From positions 1 through 37,508 of the forward strand of contig DQTK01000054.1 in NCBI GenBank assembly GCA_015662815.1: a stretch of DNA of 37,508 nucleotides, given 5' to 3'. The notes under the pieces were generated by a model, which saw only the letters and a program-made list of their open reading frames with translations, searched no databases and had not been told where the DNA came from. The translations under genes and the position numbers were made by a program. This document shows positions 21,050-34,963 of this stretch, piece by piece. How positions within the stretch are numbered: the stretch's first letter is position 1; the number at the start of each line of letters is the position of its first letter. Source of the stretch: Aquifex aeolicus (GTDB lineage: Bacteria > Aquificota > Aquificia > Aquificales > Aquificaceae).

Positions 21050-21986
21050 AAGCTCCCATACTTCTGAACTTTTCCAACCTTTTTTCTACTAATTCGTCCG
21101 GCTTGAGCTTGAGGAGTTCCTGAAAACACTTTTTGAGAACCTTAGCAAGCATTCGTGCCGTAGCTTTTGGATTCCAATGGGCTGCTCCGAAGGGTTCGGG
21201 AATTACACAATCTATAACCCCTAACTCTTTTAAATCCTTTGCGGTAAGCTTAAGAGCTTTTGCAGCGTCTTTTACTTTACTCTGGTCTTTCCACAGGATT
21301 GCTGCACAACCTTCGGGGGATATTACGGAATAATAAGCATTTTCAAGCATACATACCTTATTGGCAACTCCCAGTGCAAGAGCTCCTCCGCTCCCACCTT
21401 CCCCTATCACAACCGCTACGGAAGGTACCCTCAGGAAAGCCATTGTAAGCATACTTTCAGCTATAGCTCTGCTTTGACCTCTCTCTTCAGCTCCTATTCC
21501 GGGGAAAGCACCCGGGGTGTCTATAAATGTTATTACGGGAATATTGTATCTTTCCGCCAGTTTAAATAGCTTTATAGCTTTTCTATAACCTTCCGGGTGA
21601 GGCATGCCGAAATTCCTTCCGATTTTATCTTTAGTATCTTTCCCCTTTTCATGCCCTACAACGGCGACAGGAGTACCCATAAAATATCCCAATCCTGCAA
21701 TAATCGCTTTATCATCACAGAAAAAAGTATCTCCGTGTATTTCTTTAAAATCTTTTATTAAATACTTTATATAGTCACTGGTATGGGGACGTTTAGGGTG
21801 TCTAGCTATCATTACTCTGTCCCAGGCTGAAAGGTTCTTATAAACCTTTTTAGCTTTTTCCTTAAAAGCCCTCCTCAACTGCCTTATCTCAGATAATACT
21901 TCCTCCTTCCCGAGACGGTAAAGGCCTAGGAGTTTATCCCTTTTCTCTTTTATCTCCCAGAGTTCTTTCTCAAAATCCAGGTGCAT
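21033..21986 (-). CDS. accA: Acetyl-CoA carboxylase carboxyltransferase subunit alpha
   Basis: ARHPKRPHTSDYI, FGMPHPEGYRKA, FIDTPGAFPGIGAEERGQ, GEGGSGGALALG. Confidence 0.97.
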   Translation of the reverse strand: MHLDFEKELWEIKEKRDKLLGLYRLGKEEVLSEIRQLRRAFKEKAKKVYKNLSAWDRVMIARHPKRPHTSDYIKYLIKDFKEIHGDTFFCDDKAIIAGLGYFMGTPVAVVGHEKGKDTKDKIGRNFGMPHPEGYRKAIKLFKLAERYNIPVITFIDTPGAFPGIGAEERGQSRAIAESMLTMAFLRVPSVAVVIGEGGSGGALALGVANKVCMLENAYYSVISPEGCAAILWKDQSKVKDAAKALKLTAKDLKELGVIDCVIPEPFGAAHWNPKATARMLAKVLKKCFQELLKLKPDELVEKRLEKFRSMGAFKLAD

Positions 21987-22009
21987 AACTATATATCTTA
22001 AAGTCTGAA

Positions 22010-23458
<1,449 letters not shown>

Positions 23459-23525
23459 TCGTTTCTTTTTGAATTTGTCTCCTCGTTAAAATCTCTCTCT
23501 TTTTTCTTTTTTTAACATTAACTTT

Positions 23526-25145
23526 ATGAAACTATTCATAGTTGAATCACCTACAAAAGCAAAAACTATCCAGAAATTTCTCGGTAAAGATTTCTACGTA
23601 AAGGCAACTTTGGGACATATAAAGGATTTACCCGAAAAGGAATTTGGTGTAGACCTTAAAACTCTCAGAGCTAAATATGTTTATTTGAGAGGGAAGAAAA
23701 AATTAATCGAAGAGTTAAAGAGGCTCTCGAAAAAAGCAGAAATAGTTTATATCTGTACAGACCCCGACAGGGAAGGTGAAGCAATAGCTTATTTCTTAAA
23801 AAAGGATTTGCAAAAGGTCAATAAGGATATAAAAAGAGCAGTATTTTACGAAATTACTCCTGATGCTATAAAGCAAAGTATAAGAAATGCAGGAGATATA
23901 AATATAAACCTCGTGCATTCACAATTTGCACGCAGGATTTTAGATAGGTTAATAGGTTATCTAATTTCCCCGATACTTTGGAAGGAGTTTAGAAATTACA
24001 AGCTTTCCGCCGGAAGAGTTCAATCTCCGGCACTACGTTTAATAGTTGAAAGGGAAAGGGAAATTCAAAACTTTAGAGTTAAAAAATATTACTACGTTAT
24101 GGTCATTCTGGAGAAAGATGGAGAGGTTTTTCAGGCTGTTTACGACTACAGGTATGAGAACCCGTCGGATGCAAAAATAATTGCGGAAAAGTTGGAAAAA
24201 GGCTTTTTCAGTGTATACAGCATTGATATAAAAAAGGATAAAGTGTACCCTCCCAAACCTTTTATCACCTCAAACCTTCAAGCCGAAGCCAATGCAAAGT
24301 TGGGATTCTCCCCTGAAAAAACCCAAAAGCTTTCCCAGGAACTCTACGAGAAAGGTTATATCACTTATCCGAGAACCGATAGTTATAGGATAAATGAACA
24401 AAAAGCAAAGGAATTTATGAACTTTATAAGAAGAGAATTCGGAGAAAAGTACGTAGGAAGATTAAGGAAATTTCGTGAGAAGAAAAACGTGCAGGGAGCT
24501 CATGAGTGTATAAGACCTACAAAGCCTATTCCAACGATACCCGAAAGAGAAGAACTCAGAATTCTTTATGACCTTATATTCCGTAGAACTTTGGCTAGTC
24601 TAATGAAGGAGATTCATCTAGAGAGGAAAAAAGTTATCGTTGAAGCGATTACCCCTGAACTAAGAAGACCCGTATATCTGGTAGCAAAAGGCTTAAAAAT
24701 AGTTTTCGATGGATGGAGTAGAGTTTATCCCTCAGAAATAAAGGAGGAACTTTTACCAAAACTCGTGCAAGGAGATCTTCTAAAGCTTATAAAGACAGAC
24801 CTTGAAGAGAGAAAAACTCAACCCCCTTCCAGATATACAGAAGGTACTTTGATAAAAACCCTTGAGAAACTCGGTATAGGAAGACCTTCAACATATTCGA
24901 CCATAGTAAAAACCTTGAAAGAGCGAGGGTATATAAAGGTCAAAAATAAAACCATTTTACCTACGGATGTCGCTTTTGAGGTAGTAGACTTCTTGATAGA
25001 AAACTTTCCCCTTTTAATGGACTATAAATTCACATCATTGATGGAGGAGAAACTGGACTTGATTGAGGAAGGGAAAGCTGATTGGAAAAAGGTTATTTAC
25101 GAATTTGCGTCAAAGGTTCTCGGTAAAGAACTTCCCAAGGTCTGA
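23526..25145 (+). CDS. topA: DNA topoisomerase I, short form without C-terminal zinc modules
   Basis: FIVESPTKAKTIQKFLG, CTDPDREGEAIA, SAGRVQSPALRLIVERE, YITYPRTDS, GIGRPSTYSTIV; ends at 539 aa. Confidence 0.96.
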   Translation: MKLFIVESPTKAKTIQKFLGKDFYVKATLGHIKDLPEKEFGVDLKTLRAKYVYLRGKKKLIEELKRLSKKAEIVYICTDPDREGEAIAYFLKKDLQKVNKDIKRAVFYEITPDAIKQSIRNAGDININLVHSQFARRILDRLIGYLISPILWKEFRNYKLSAGRVQSPALRLIVEREREIQNFRVKKYYYVMVILEKDGEVFQAVYDYRYENPSDAKIIAEKLEKGFFSVYSIDIKKDKVYPPKPFITSNLQAEANAKLGFSPEKTQKLSQELYEKGYITYPRTDSYRINEQKAKEFMNFIRREFGEKYVGRLRKFREKKNVQGAHECIRPTKPIPTIPEREELRILYDLIFRRTLASLMKEIHLERKKVIVEAITPELRRPVYLVAKGLKIVFDGWSRVYPSEIKEELLPKLVQGDLLKLIKTDLEERKTQPPSRYTEGTLIKTLEKLGIGRPSTYSTIVKTLKERGYIKVKNKTILPTDVAFEVVDFLIENFPLLMDYKFTSLMEEKLDLIEEGKADWKKVIYEFASKVLGKELPKV

Positions 25146-25147
25146 GG

Positions 25148-25223
25148 TGGTGGCCCAGGGCGGAGTCGAACCGCCGACACCCCGGTTTTCAGCCGGGTGC
25201 TCTACCACCTGAGCTACCGGGCC
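25148..25223 (-). tRNA. tRNA-Phe (anticodon GAA), CCA encoded
   Basis: Reverse complement ggcccggtagctcaggtggtagagcacccggctgaaaaccggggtgtcggcggttcgactccgccctgggccacca; anticodon arm cccgg-ctGAAaa-ccggg; 7-bp acceptor. Confidence 0.97.
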
Positions 25224-25293
25224 TCTAACCAAGAATATATTTTATAACCTTCTTTTCTTTAGTTCAAGTATTAAAGCTATATACTTAAAATTT

Positions 25294-25701
25294 ATGGAAA
25301 ATTTTAAGAAACAACTTCACGGTACATTTCTACTTGTAATCCAGGTTTTTATGTGGTTTACCATAACTCTGGAGTTTATATCCTTACTAAATGAGATTGT
25401 TTTAAACTTGAAGAATTTTAATTTTTCCGAGATAGAAACCTATGATATTATAATTAAAATTCTGAATATTTTGATAATATACGAGTTATTTACAACGCTA
25501 CTTACGGCATTTGAGGAGAAGAAGATAAAACTAATTCTCATTATCGATACGGCTATGATATTTTTTATAAGGGAACTCTTGATAATTCTCTTTTCTTATA
25601 AAAAACTCGAACTTAATGTGGGAGTATCTTATGCCCTAATTTTGGGAACTCTGGGAATTTTGAGATTCCTGTATATGAAGTATAAAATTGATACAGAATG
25701 A
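25294..25701 (+). CDS. PsiE-like integral membrane protein (hypothetical)
   Basis: 135 aa, four hydrophobic helices; IIYELFTTLLTAFEEKKIKLILIIDTAMIFFIRELLIIL resembles the PsiE family. Confidence 0.5.
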   Translation: MENFKKQLHGTFLLVIQVFMWFTITLEFISLLNEIVLNLKNFNFSEIETYDIIIKILNILIIYELFTTLLTAFEEKKIKLILIIDTAMIFFIRELLIILFSYKKLELNVGVSYALILGTLGILRFLYMKYKIDTE

Positions 25702-26819
25702 GGAAAATTCTATGGATTATATTAATAATTTCAATTATTATTTCCGTAGCTTTTGTATACTTTAATGTATTTGAGAAAAACTATAGGATTTACGAAGTCA
25801 AGGAATTACCTTTGGTAAAAGCCATTTATGCCACCGGGTACATCAAAGCACACAATGAGGTTGAGGTAAAATCACGGGTTGCAGGATACGTAGTAAGGGT
25901 CTATAAAGATGTCGGAGATATTGTAAAAAAAGGGGAACTTCTTGCAGAACTCGAAAATAAACCTTTGGAAAGGAAAATAGAAGAAATTAGAACTGAATTT
26001 GAGAATCTCCGGGAAAAGTTGCTTCCACAATCTTACTTTATAAAGAGCTTTAAGGAAAAAATCGCTGCTAAAAGGGAAAGGATAGAAGAATTAAAGTATA
26101 GACTTCAAAGGAGGAAAAAGCTTTATGAGAAAGGTCTTATTTCGAAAGAGGAAATTTTTAACCTTGAGAAACAGTACAACGCTCAGCTGAGGGAGCTATC
26201 AGCCCTTGAGTTGGAGTTTAAGGAAAAGGTGAAGGAAATAAAAAGAAAAATAAAAGTCCTTAAAGCTACATTGAACCGATTAGAGGAAGAGCTAGAGCAG
26301 TATAAAATAAAAAGTCCGATAAGTGGTGTGATTCTTAAAAGAGACGTAGAAATAGGGGATTATGTGAATACTTTTATGGAAACCAAGCCCTTGTTTGTTA
26401 TAGGCGATTTAAGGAAATTAAAAACAATTTTGGAAATAGATGAGGAATACTCTTATCTTGTAAAACCGAATCAAAAAGTTTACATAACTATTGATTCAGT
26501 CCCTGATAGGGTTTACGATGGAAGAATTGTAAAAATTTATAAAAGGGTAAATGAAAGGAGAAAGAGTTTCGAGGTGGAAGTTAAAACGGATTATGACGTA
26601 GAACTCTTTTCGGGAACAACGGTTGAAGCAAACATAATCATTTCAGAAAAGTTAGGTATAGCTATTCCGAAAGAGGCGATATTTGAAGAAAACAAAGTGA
26701 GGGTTCTCGAAAAGGGAAAAATTGTTGAAAGAGTAGTAAGGCTTGGAGGAACTTACGGTGATATGGTTGAAGTCCTTGAGGGACTCCAGGAAGGAGAAAA
26801 GGTTGTGATAGAAAGATGA
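25698..26819 (+). CDS. Periplasmic adaptor (HlyD/MacA-type membrane fusion protein)
   Basis: N-terminal TM, lipoyl half-motifs (VEVKSRVAGYVVRVYKDVGDIVKKGELLAELEN), long coiled coil, IKSPISGVILKRDVEIGDYV. Confidence 0.92.
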   Translation: MRKILWIILIISIIISVAFVYFNVFEKNYRIYEVKELPLVKAIYATGYIKAHNEVEVKSRVAGYVVRVYKDVGDIVKKGELLAELENKPLERKIEEIRTEFENLREKLLPQSYFIKSFKEKIAAKRERIEELKYRLQRRKKLYEKGLISKEEIFNLEKQYNAQLRELSALELEFKEKVKEIKRKIKVLKATLNRLEEELEQYKIKSPISGVILKRDVEIGDYVNTFMETKPLFVIGDLRKLKTILEIDEEYSYLVKPNQKVYITIDSVPDRVYDGRIVKIYKRVNERRKSFEVEVKTDYDVELFSGTTVEANIIISEKLGIAIPKEAIFEENKVRVLEKGKIVERVVRLGGTYGDMVEVLEGLQEGEKVVIER

Positions 26820-28055
26820 AGGGAAATTTCTTCATATCGCTCAGGTTATTCTTCGAAAGGCGGAGACAAAGCGTGATTGCAACACTCGGAGTGGTTATAG
26901 GTACAGTGGCCTTTGTAGTGATGAGTTCAATGATAAACGGGTTTCAAAAATATTTCCTCGAAGAGGCTCTAAATATAAATGGACATGTAAAGATTTTTGT
27001 CGAAAGCACTTTTAGAGAGGATAGGATTCTCAGAAAAGTTTACAAAGAGGGTATTTTTCTAGTTTTGGGTGCAAAACCGAAAAGTGTAAAAGATAGAATT
27101 TCAAACTATAGGGAGATTTTGAGTAAGTATGCAAAAGATGAAAACCTTTTGGGAATTACCCTGCACCTTGTAGGAAACGGAGTTATATCTTACGGTGTTA
27201 AGGAAAAGCCGGCAACTTTTGTAGGAATATTTCCCGAATTAGAAAATGAAACTTTGAAGATTTCAAAATACCTTGTAAAGAATAATCTTGGTCAATTAGA
27301 AAGAAATAAAGAAGCTGTAATTCTCGGTATTAAGCTTGCTGAAGAGCTGGGAATAAAAGATATAGGAAAGAAAGTTATTCTCCTTTCACCCAACGGAACA
27401 CTCCACAGATTGAAAGTTGTAGACTTTTTAAACACTGGAATTACTGAAATAGATAAGTCTCGAGTTTATTTGCATATTAAAAAACTTCAGGATATCCTAG
27501 GAAAGCCTAACGAAGTGAACGAAGTAATCCTAAAGCTAAAAAGTGCAGATTTAGCTCCCGTTTACGCTAAAAGGCTTACTAAAGAAACCGGCTACAGGGC
27601 TGAGAGCTGGCAGGAGTCCTTTAAAAATTTCCTATCTATATTTAAAATTCAGAGGATAATAACTCGTTCTGTTGTCTTTGCTATACTCTTGGTTTCAGGC
27701 TTTGGGATTTTCAATATCATAATGATGACTGTTTTAGAGAAAAAGAGGGATATAGCAATACTTAAAGCAATGGGTTACGAAAAAAGAGATATAATATTTA
27801 TTTTCTCACTTCAGGGAATAATAATAGGTGTATTCGGAGGATTAGCGGGAAACCTCCTATCTTTCGAGATACTTGAGTGGTTGGAAACTATCAAAATAGG
27901 AGTTGAAGGAATAATAAGGGCTGAAGGATTTCTTCTTGACAGAAGTATTTCCTATCACCTGCAAGGTTTTATCTTTGCGGTATTAGTTTCCTTTCTAGCA
28001 TCCTTTTACCCTGCCTACAGAGCTTCCCGATTTCATCCTGTAGAGGTTTTCAGAA

Positions 28056-28066
<11 letters not shown>
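26816..28066 (+). CDS. MacB/FtsX-type ABC transporter permease
   Basis: N-terminal TM plus periplasmic MacB_PCD region, C-terminal FtsX domain (MMTVLEKKRDIAILKAMGYEKRDIIFIF...FYPAYRASRFHPVEVFR). Confidence 0.93.
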
Positions 28067-30565
<2,499 letters not shown>

Positions 30566-30585
30566 ATTCTGTTAAAATTAAACCA

Positions 30586-31092
30586 ATGAGTAGGGTTCTA
30601 ATATTTCTGGAAGAATTAGTTGAGGATGTTGAATACATATATCCTTACCTTAGGTTTAAAGAAGAGGGTTTCGAAGTAATCTCGGTAGCTCCGAAACTTA
30701 AAGAGTACAAAGGAAAAAAGGGAATGAGCTTTTCTCCCGATAAAACCATAAAGGATGTATATCATACAGAGTTTGATTGTATCTTCATACCGGGCGGATA
30801 CGCTCCTGATAGATTAAGAAGATATACCGAAGTATTGCACATAGTCAAAAAGCACTACGAAAAGGATAAGCTTGTATGTGCAGTATGTCACGGACTGTGG
30901 GTTCTTATCTCGGCAAAGATTGTTAAGGGAAAAACTGTTACAGGATTTTTTGCAATCAAAGACGATTTAATCAACGCCGGAGCTAATTATACCGGTAATC
31001 CTGTGGAAGTAGATGGAAACCTGATAACGGCAACAGACCCCAACTCTATGCTGGAAATGGTAAGGATTATAGTAGGGAGGCTGAAAAAATGA
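30586..31092 (+). CDS. DJ-1/PfpI family protein
   Basis: VLIFLEELVEDVEYIYPYLRFKEEGFEV, FDCIFIPGGYAPDRLR, CAVCHGLWVLISAKIVKGKTVTGF. Confidence 0.92.
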   Translation: MSRVLIFLEELVEDVEYIYPYLRFKEEGFEVISVAPKLKEYKGKKGMSFSPDKTIKDVYHTEFDCIFIPGGYAPDRLRRYTEVLHIVKKHYEKDKLVCAVCHGLWVLISAKIVKGKTVTGFFAIKDDLINAGANYTGNPVEVDGNLITATDPNSMLEMVRIIVGRLKK

Positions 31093-31925
31093 AAATTCTT
31101 ATTTCCCTTATGCTTTTATTTGTTTTTTCTTTTGCAAAGGATTTGATTCTGGTATCTATTTATCCCTTTTACGATGTAGTAAAGGAGATAAGCGGTGATG
31201 ACTTTAGGGTAGAAAACCTCGTTCCCCCTAAAGCTGATTACCACATGTACGAGCTTACCCCCAGAGATCTTATAAAGCTTTACGTGGCTAAGGTTCTCTT
31301 TGTAAGTGGAATTCCCCTAGGTGAATGGGAAAGAAAACTTGAAAGAATAACAAAAGCCAGAGTTTTTTACCTCTCAAGGGATATAGATATACTTTTTTAC
31401 GGTCATAAGGAACTCGGAAAAGATCCCCATTTTTGGGTATCTCCCAAGCGTATGCTTTTGGTTGCCGAAAACGTGAAAAAATCCCTTGAGGAGATATATC
31501 CAAATAAGAGTTTCGAGGAAGGGTATAAAAACGCATATCGGAAGCTAAAAGAACTTCACGAAGCTTATATAAAAACATTATCGACCTGTAAGTACAGAAG
31601 TTTTGGAGCATTACACCCGGCATTCGGGTACCTTGCCTTAGATTATAATCTCAAACAGATTGTTCTGAAAGAGGGACACAGTCATGGTGATATATCTCCC
31701 GGAGAACTCAAGAAGCTAATGAGGAAAATTAAGAAAGAAAAGATTAAAGCAGTTCTTATACCCAAAGGATTCCATTCGAAAGTTGCCCGTATACTTAGGG
31801 AAGATTACGGTATCTCCGTTTACGAGATTAACATTAAAATTATCCCCGAGAAGGAAGGAGATAATTACTACTCTATAATGGATAGGAATTTAAGGGTTTT
31901 GAAAAAGGCTCTGAAATGCGAATAG
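31089..31925 (+). CDS. Metal ABC transporter substrate-binding protein (ZnuA/TroA family)
   Basis: Signal peptide; LVSIYPFYDVVKEISGDDFRVENLVPPKADYHMYELTPRDL, DPHFWVSPKRM, HPAFGYLALDY. Confidence 0.9.
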   Translation: MKILISLMLLFVFSFAKDLILVSIYPFYDVVKEISGDDFRVENLVPPKADYHMYELTPRDLIKLYVAKVLFVSGIPLGEWERKLERITKARVFYLSRDIDILFYGHKELGKDPHFWVSPKRMLLVAENVKKSLEEIYPNKSFEEGYKNAYRKLKELHEAYIKTLSTCKYRSFGALHPAFGYLALDYNLKQIVLKEGHSHGDISPGELKKLMRKIKKEKIKAVLIPKGFHSKVARILREDYGISVYEINIKIIPEKEGDNYYSIMDRNLRVLKKALKCE

Positions 31926-32614
31926 TAGAGGTTAATAACCTGAATTTCTCCTATGACGGCAGGTATAAAGTTTTGGAAAATGTATCCTTTTTTGTGGAAG
32001 AAGGGGATTTTCTGGGAATAGTGGGACCAAATGGTGCTGGCAAATCCACACTGTTTAAACTACTACTCAGGTTCTTAAAGCCTCAAAGCGGAGAGATACT
32101 TATCTTTGGAAAGAGAATAGAAGAATTTAGAGACTGGAAAAGTATAGGGTATGTACCTCAGAGGCTCAGTGTAGAACATACTTTTCCCGGAAAAGTAAAA
32201 GAACTTCTATTTAGCGTTTCACACGATAAAAGAGAAACCGAGTATTTGATAGAGTATTTGAAGATAGGAAACATTTTAGAAAAACAGTTTACAAAGCTTT
32301 CGGGCGGACAACAACAAAAGGTTCTTTTGGCTATTGCTTTATCATCAAATCCTAAACTTATACTCCTCGATGAACCGACAACAGGTCTGGATATTCACAC
32401 ACTCAATCATCTAATAAACATACTCCTCGATTTGAACTCAAATCACAGAAAAACCATCATGATGATATCCCACGATATAGGGACCCTTTTGAAATACTCC
32501 AATAAAATTCTCTGTTTAAATAGAAAGGTTTGCTATTTTGGTAATCCTACCGGTGCGATAGAATTCATAGAAGAAGTTTTCGGACTAAGAGGAATATTAG
32601 ATGGAGCTTCTTAG
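31916..32614 (+). CDS. Metal ABC transporter ATP-binding protein (ZnuC-like)
   Basis: GPNGAGKSTLFKLLL, LSGGQQQKVLLAIAL, LILLDEPTTGLD. Confidence 0.93.
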   Translation: MRIVEVNNLNFSYDGRYKVLENVSFFVEEGDFLGIVGPNGAGKSTLFKLLLRFLKPQSGEILIFGKRIEEFRDWKSIGYVPQRLSVEHTFPGKVKELLFSVSHDKRETEYLIEYLKIGNILEKQFTKLSGGQQQKVLLAIALSSNPKLILLDEPTTGLDIHTLNHLINILLDLNSNHRKTIMMISHDIGTLLKYSNKILCLNRKVCYFGNPTGAIEFIEEVFGLRGILDGAS

Positions 32615-33404
32615 TTATGATTTTATCCAGAGAGGTCTTCTTGCCGGGATACTTATAGCTGTTTCCACAGCTCTCATAGGTGTTTTTTTAATTTTAAAAA
32701 GGTTTGCCTTTTTAGGAGCAGGATTATCCCATGCAGCTTTCGGTAGCATAGCAATAAGCTTTCTTATAAACGCGGATATACACCTAACTACAGTTATATT
32801 TACCGTACTCATAGCCAACCTTATAGAGTTTCTAACTCAAACGAGAAAAGTTCCGGGAGATACGGCTATAGCGGTGATTTTTTCAAGCGGAATGGCTCTC
32901 GCAGTAATAATATTGGGCATAGCTAAGGGCTTTGGGGAAAATTTATTCTCCTATTTATTTGGAAATATTCTTATGGTAAGCAAAGAGGAACTCCTTTACT
33001 CGTTCTTTGTTTTTTTACTTACAATCTCCTTTTTACTGATTTTCTATAAAAAACTATTAATAACAACCTTCTCTGAAGAGATTGCAAGGGTAAAAGGTGT
33101 GAATATCTCCTTCATTAATTATGCGTTTGTATCTTTAACAGCTGTAGTAATAGTGGCAAGCATAAAGGCTGTAGGTGTTATTCTCGCTTCATCTATGGTT
33201 GTCATTCCGGCAATGACAGGAATTCTTTTGGCTAATTCTTTTCTGATGAGTTTAGTTTACTCTTGCTTAATATCAGTTTTCTCTGTAATATCGGGTATCT
33301 TGGTTTCCTTTAAATACGACCTTCCACCCAGTGGTACCATTGTAGGAATTTCCATACTCGCCTTTATTTTGTCCTTTGTATTAAGAAAGCTTCCTCTGAA
33401 GTAG
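32601..33404 (+). CDS. Metal ABC transporter permease (ZnuB-like)
   Basis: ABC-3 family features: FAFLGAGLSHAAFGSIA, VKGVNISFINYAFV, VGVILASSMVVIPAMTGILL, LPPSGTIVGISIL. Confidence 0.93.
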   Translation: MELLSYDFIQRGLLAGILIAVSTALIGVFLILKRFAFLGAGLSHAAFGSIAISFLINADIHLTTVIFTVLIANLIEFLTQTRKVPGDTAIAVIFSSGMALAVIILGIAKGFGENLFSYLFGNILMVSKEELLYSFFVFLLTISFLLIFYKKLLITTFSEEIARVKGVNISFINYAFVSLTAVVIVASIKAVGVILASSMVVIPAMTGILLANSFLMSLVYSCLISVFSVISGILVSFKYDLPPSGTIVGISILAFILSFVLRKLPLK

Positions 33405-34340
33405 AACCTTAAATTTGTCTCCCATAGATACGAGCATAGTTTTAAGTCTCGAAAGTCTTTCTACGCTTCCCGCATCCTCTTCCCAGCTTAGCTTTTCGAG
33501 TTCATTTAGAAAAGTGGGTATATGCATTAAAAAATCCCTTTGATTTTGAAAGAGTATAGTCTCAAGACCGAAATCCTTTCCATACTCTATAAGAGCGGAA
33601 AAATTAACATGGGCGGTAATATCAACACTTCCTGCTCCCTTTGTAAAGTCCTTGATGACTTTATGGTCTCTGTAAGCTACTACAGTTCCTTCAGGGAAAC
33701 GGGGCAGTTCTTCCGAGGTATACCCGTAATCTATAACCATGTGATAACCCTGTATAAGACTTTCGGAAATTTTCTTAAGGAAATCTATACAATCCAGACA
33801 TACTTCTAAAACTTGGTCCAGTCCATTGTATCCCATTCTATTGATGTATTCGTTAATCCTTTCGTCCTGAACATTGAGCCAAATTTCATTTCCTGAGTCG
33901 TCTATATAAAGCTCTTTATTTCCCTTAATTATATGAACAGGCAGAGTATCGAAAAACTCATTTGAAAAAATTATTCCCTCTATCTTAGGAAGATTTTCAA
34001 CCCATTCAACATTGGGAAAATTCCGCAATACCTGTTTTTGTTTTTCTATAAGATAGGGACTAAACTCGTATATGTAGTATTTAATGTTCTTGAAAAGTTG
34101 AGGATAATTTTCTCTGTAGTAATTTAGTATATCCCTTGCGAGAATACCTCTTCCGGCTCCCAATTCCAATAAAACGGGTTTATCAAATTCACAAAGGTGT
34201 TTAGAAAAAAATTCCGCAAGGGCTTCTCCGAAAGCTCTATCCAGTTCGGGAGCTGTAAAGAAATCCTTTAAAGCCCTATTTGAGGAGTAATACTCCCTTA
34301 CCGCATGTTCCATAAAATCTCTGAAGTTTTGAAAAGCCAT
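33381..34340 (-). CDS. SAM-dependent methyltransferase, MidA/NDUFAF7 family
   Basis: AVREYYSS...FTAPELDRAFGEALAEFF, LELGAGRGILARDIL, GIIFSNEFFDTLPVHII, VIDYGY. Confidence 0.88.
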   Translation of the reverse strand: MAFQNFRDFMEHAVREYYSSNRALKDFFTAPELDRAFGEALAEFFSKHLCEFDKPVLLELGAGRGILARDILNYYRENYPQLFKNIKYYIYEFSPYLIEKQKQVLRNFPNVEWVENLPKIEGIIFSNEFFDTLPVHIIKGNKELYIDDSGNEIWLNVQDERINEYINRMGYNGLDQVLEVCLDCIDFLKKISESLIQGYHMVIDYGYTSEELPRFPEGTVVAYRDHKVIKDFTKGAGSVDITAHVNFSALIEYGKDFGLETILFQNQRDFLMHIPTFLNELEKLSWEEDAGSVERLSRLKTMLVSMGDKFKVLLQRKLS

Positions 34341-34397
34341 TTAAATTTATTTTATCTTTCCCATAACGATAAGGAGTTTACTCGATTGGGCAGGAAA

Positions 34398-34853
34398 TTA
34401 CTCTTTTGCTTGGAGCTGTTCCTTAGCTTCACGTGCCTTCTTTGCCAATTCGGGAGTGTAAGCCTTTCCTTGCCAGAGCATTTTGTAAACTACCTCATAA
34501 GTACTTTCCGCAAGTTCCGTAAGTTCCTTAAACAGCTTATTGAATCCTTCGGATTTATGGGATTTTTCATGACTTTCCAAATTCCTCCAGAAGGTTACTA
34601 TAGGCACCTCCCTGTCTTTTAGGGGATGTTCCGTAGCTTGTCCGGCAGTAGAACCTTCCAGTGATACCCCTCCTGTATTCAAAACGACGAAACCTCCATA
34701 GAATCCATTTTCTGAGTGATACGTTTTCACATGTTCACAAAGATAAGCAAGCCTTTCCATGACTTCGTCTAAGTCTACTCCTTCCTTTAAAACTACGTAA
34801 TTTATGTTTACAATTGTATCGTCCGGTATGTCGGGAATTAGCGGATTCCCAAT
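34398..34853 (-). CDS. Hypothetical SOR/ABM-like (ferredoxin-like dimeric alpha-beta barrel) protein; true start unclear
   Basis: VPIVTFWRNLESHEKSHKSEGFNKLFKELTELAESTYEVVYKMLWQG resembles ABM/sulfur oxygenase reductase motifs. The track starts at 34760; coding-like sequence (IGNPLIPDIPDDTIVNINYVVLKEGVDLDEV) continues in-frame upstream to ~34853 without ATG/GTG/TTG. Confidence 0.6.
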   Translation of the reverse strand: MGNPLIPDIPDDTIVNINYVVLKEGVDLDEVMERLAYLCEHVKTYHSENGFYGGFVVLNTGGVSLEGSTAGQATEHPLKDREVPIVTFWRNLESHEKSHKSEGFNKLFKELTELAESTYEVVYKMLWQGKAYTPELAKKAREAKEQLQAKE

Positions 34854-34963
34854 ACATTTTACTCACCTCCTGTTTTTAAGTTATTAGAATTTGGCAAAAA
34901 ATAACAATATTTGAGTAAAAACATATATTACTTGTGTGAATAAAAAAGTAGAATTCTTAAAGT

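Noticed and set aside
31089-33404. ZnuABC-like transporter plus the Fur-family protein as one regulated system
   Set aside because: Genes are more than 10 kb apart in this window; no shared operator motif could be demonstrated by eye.
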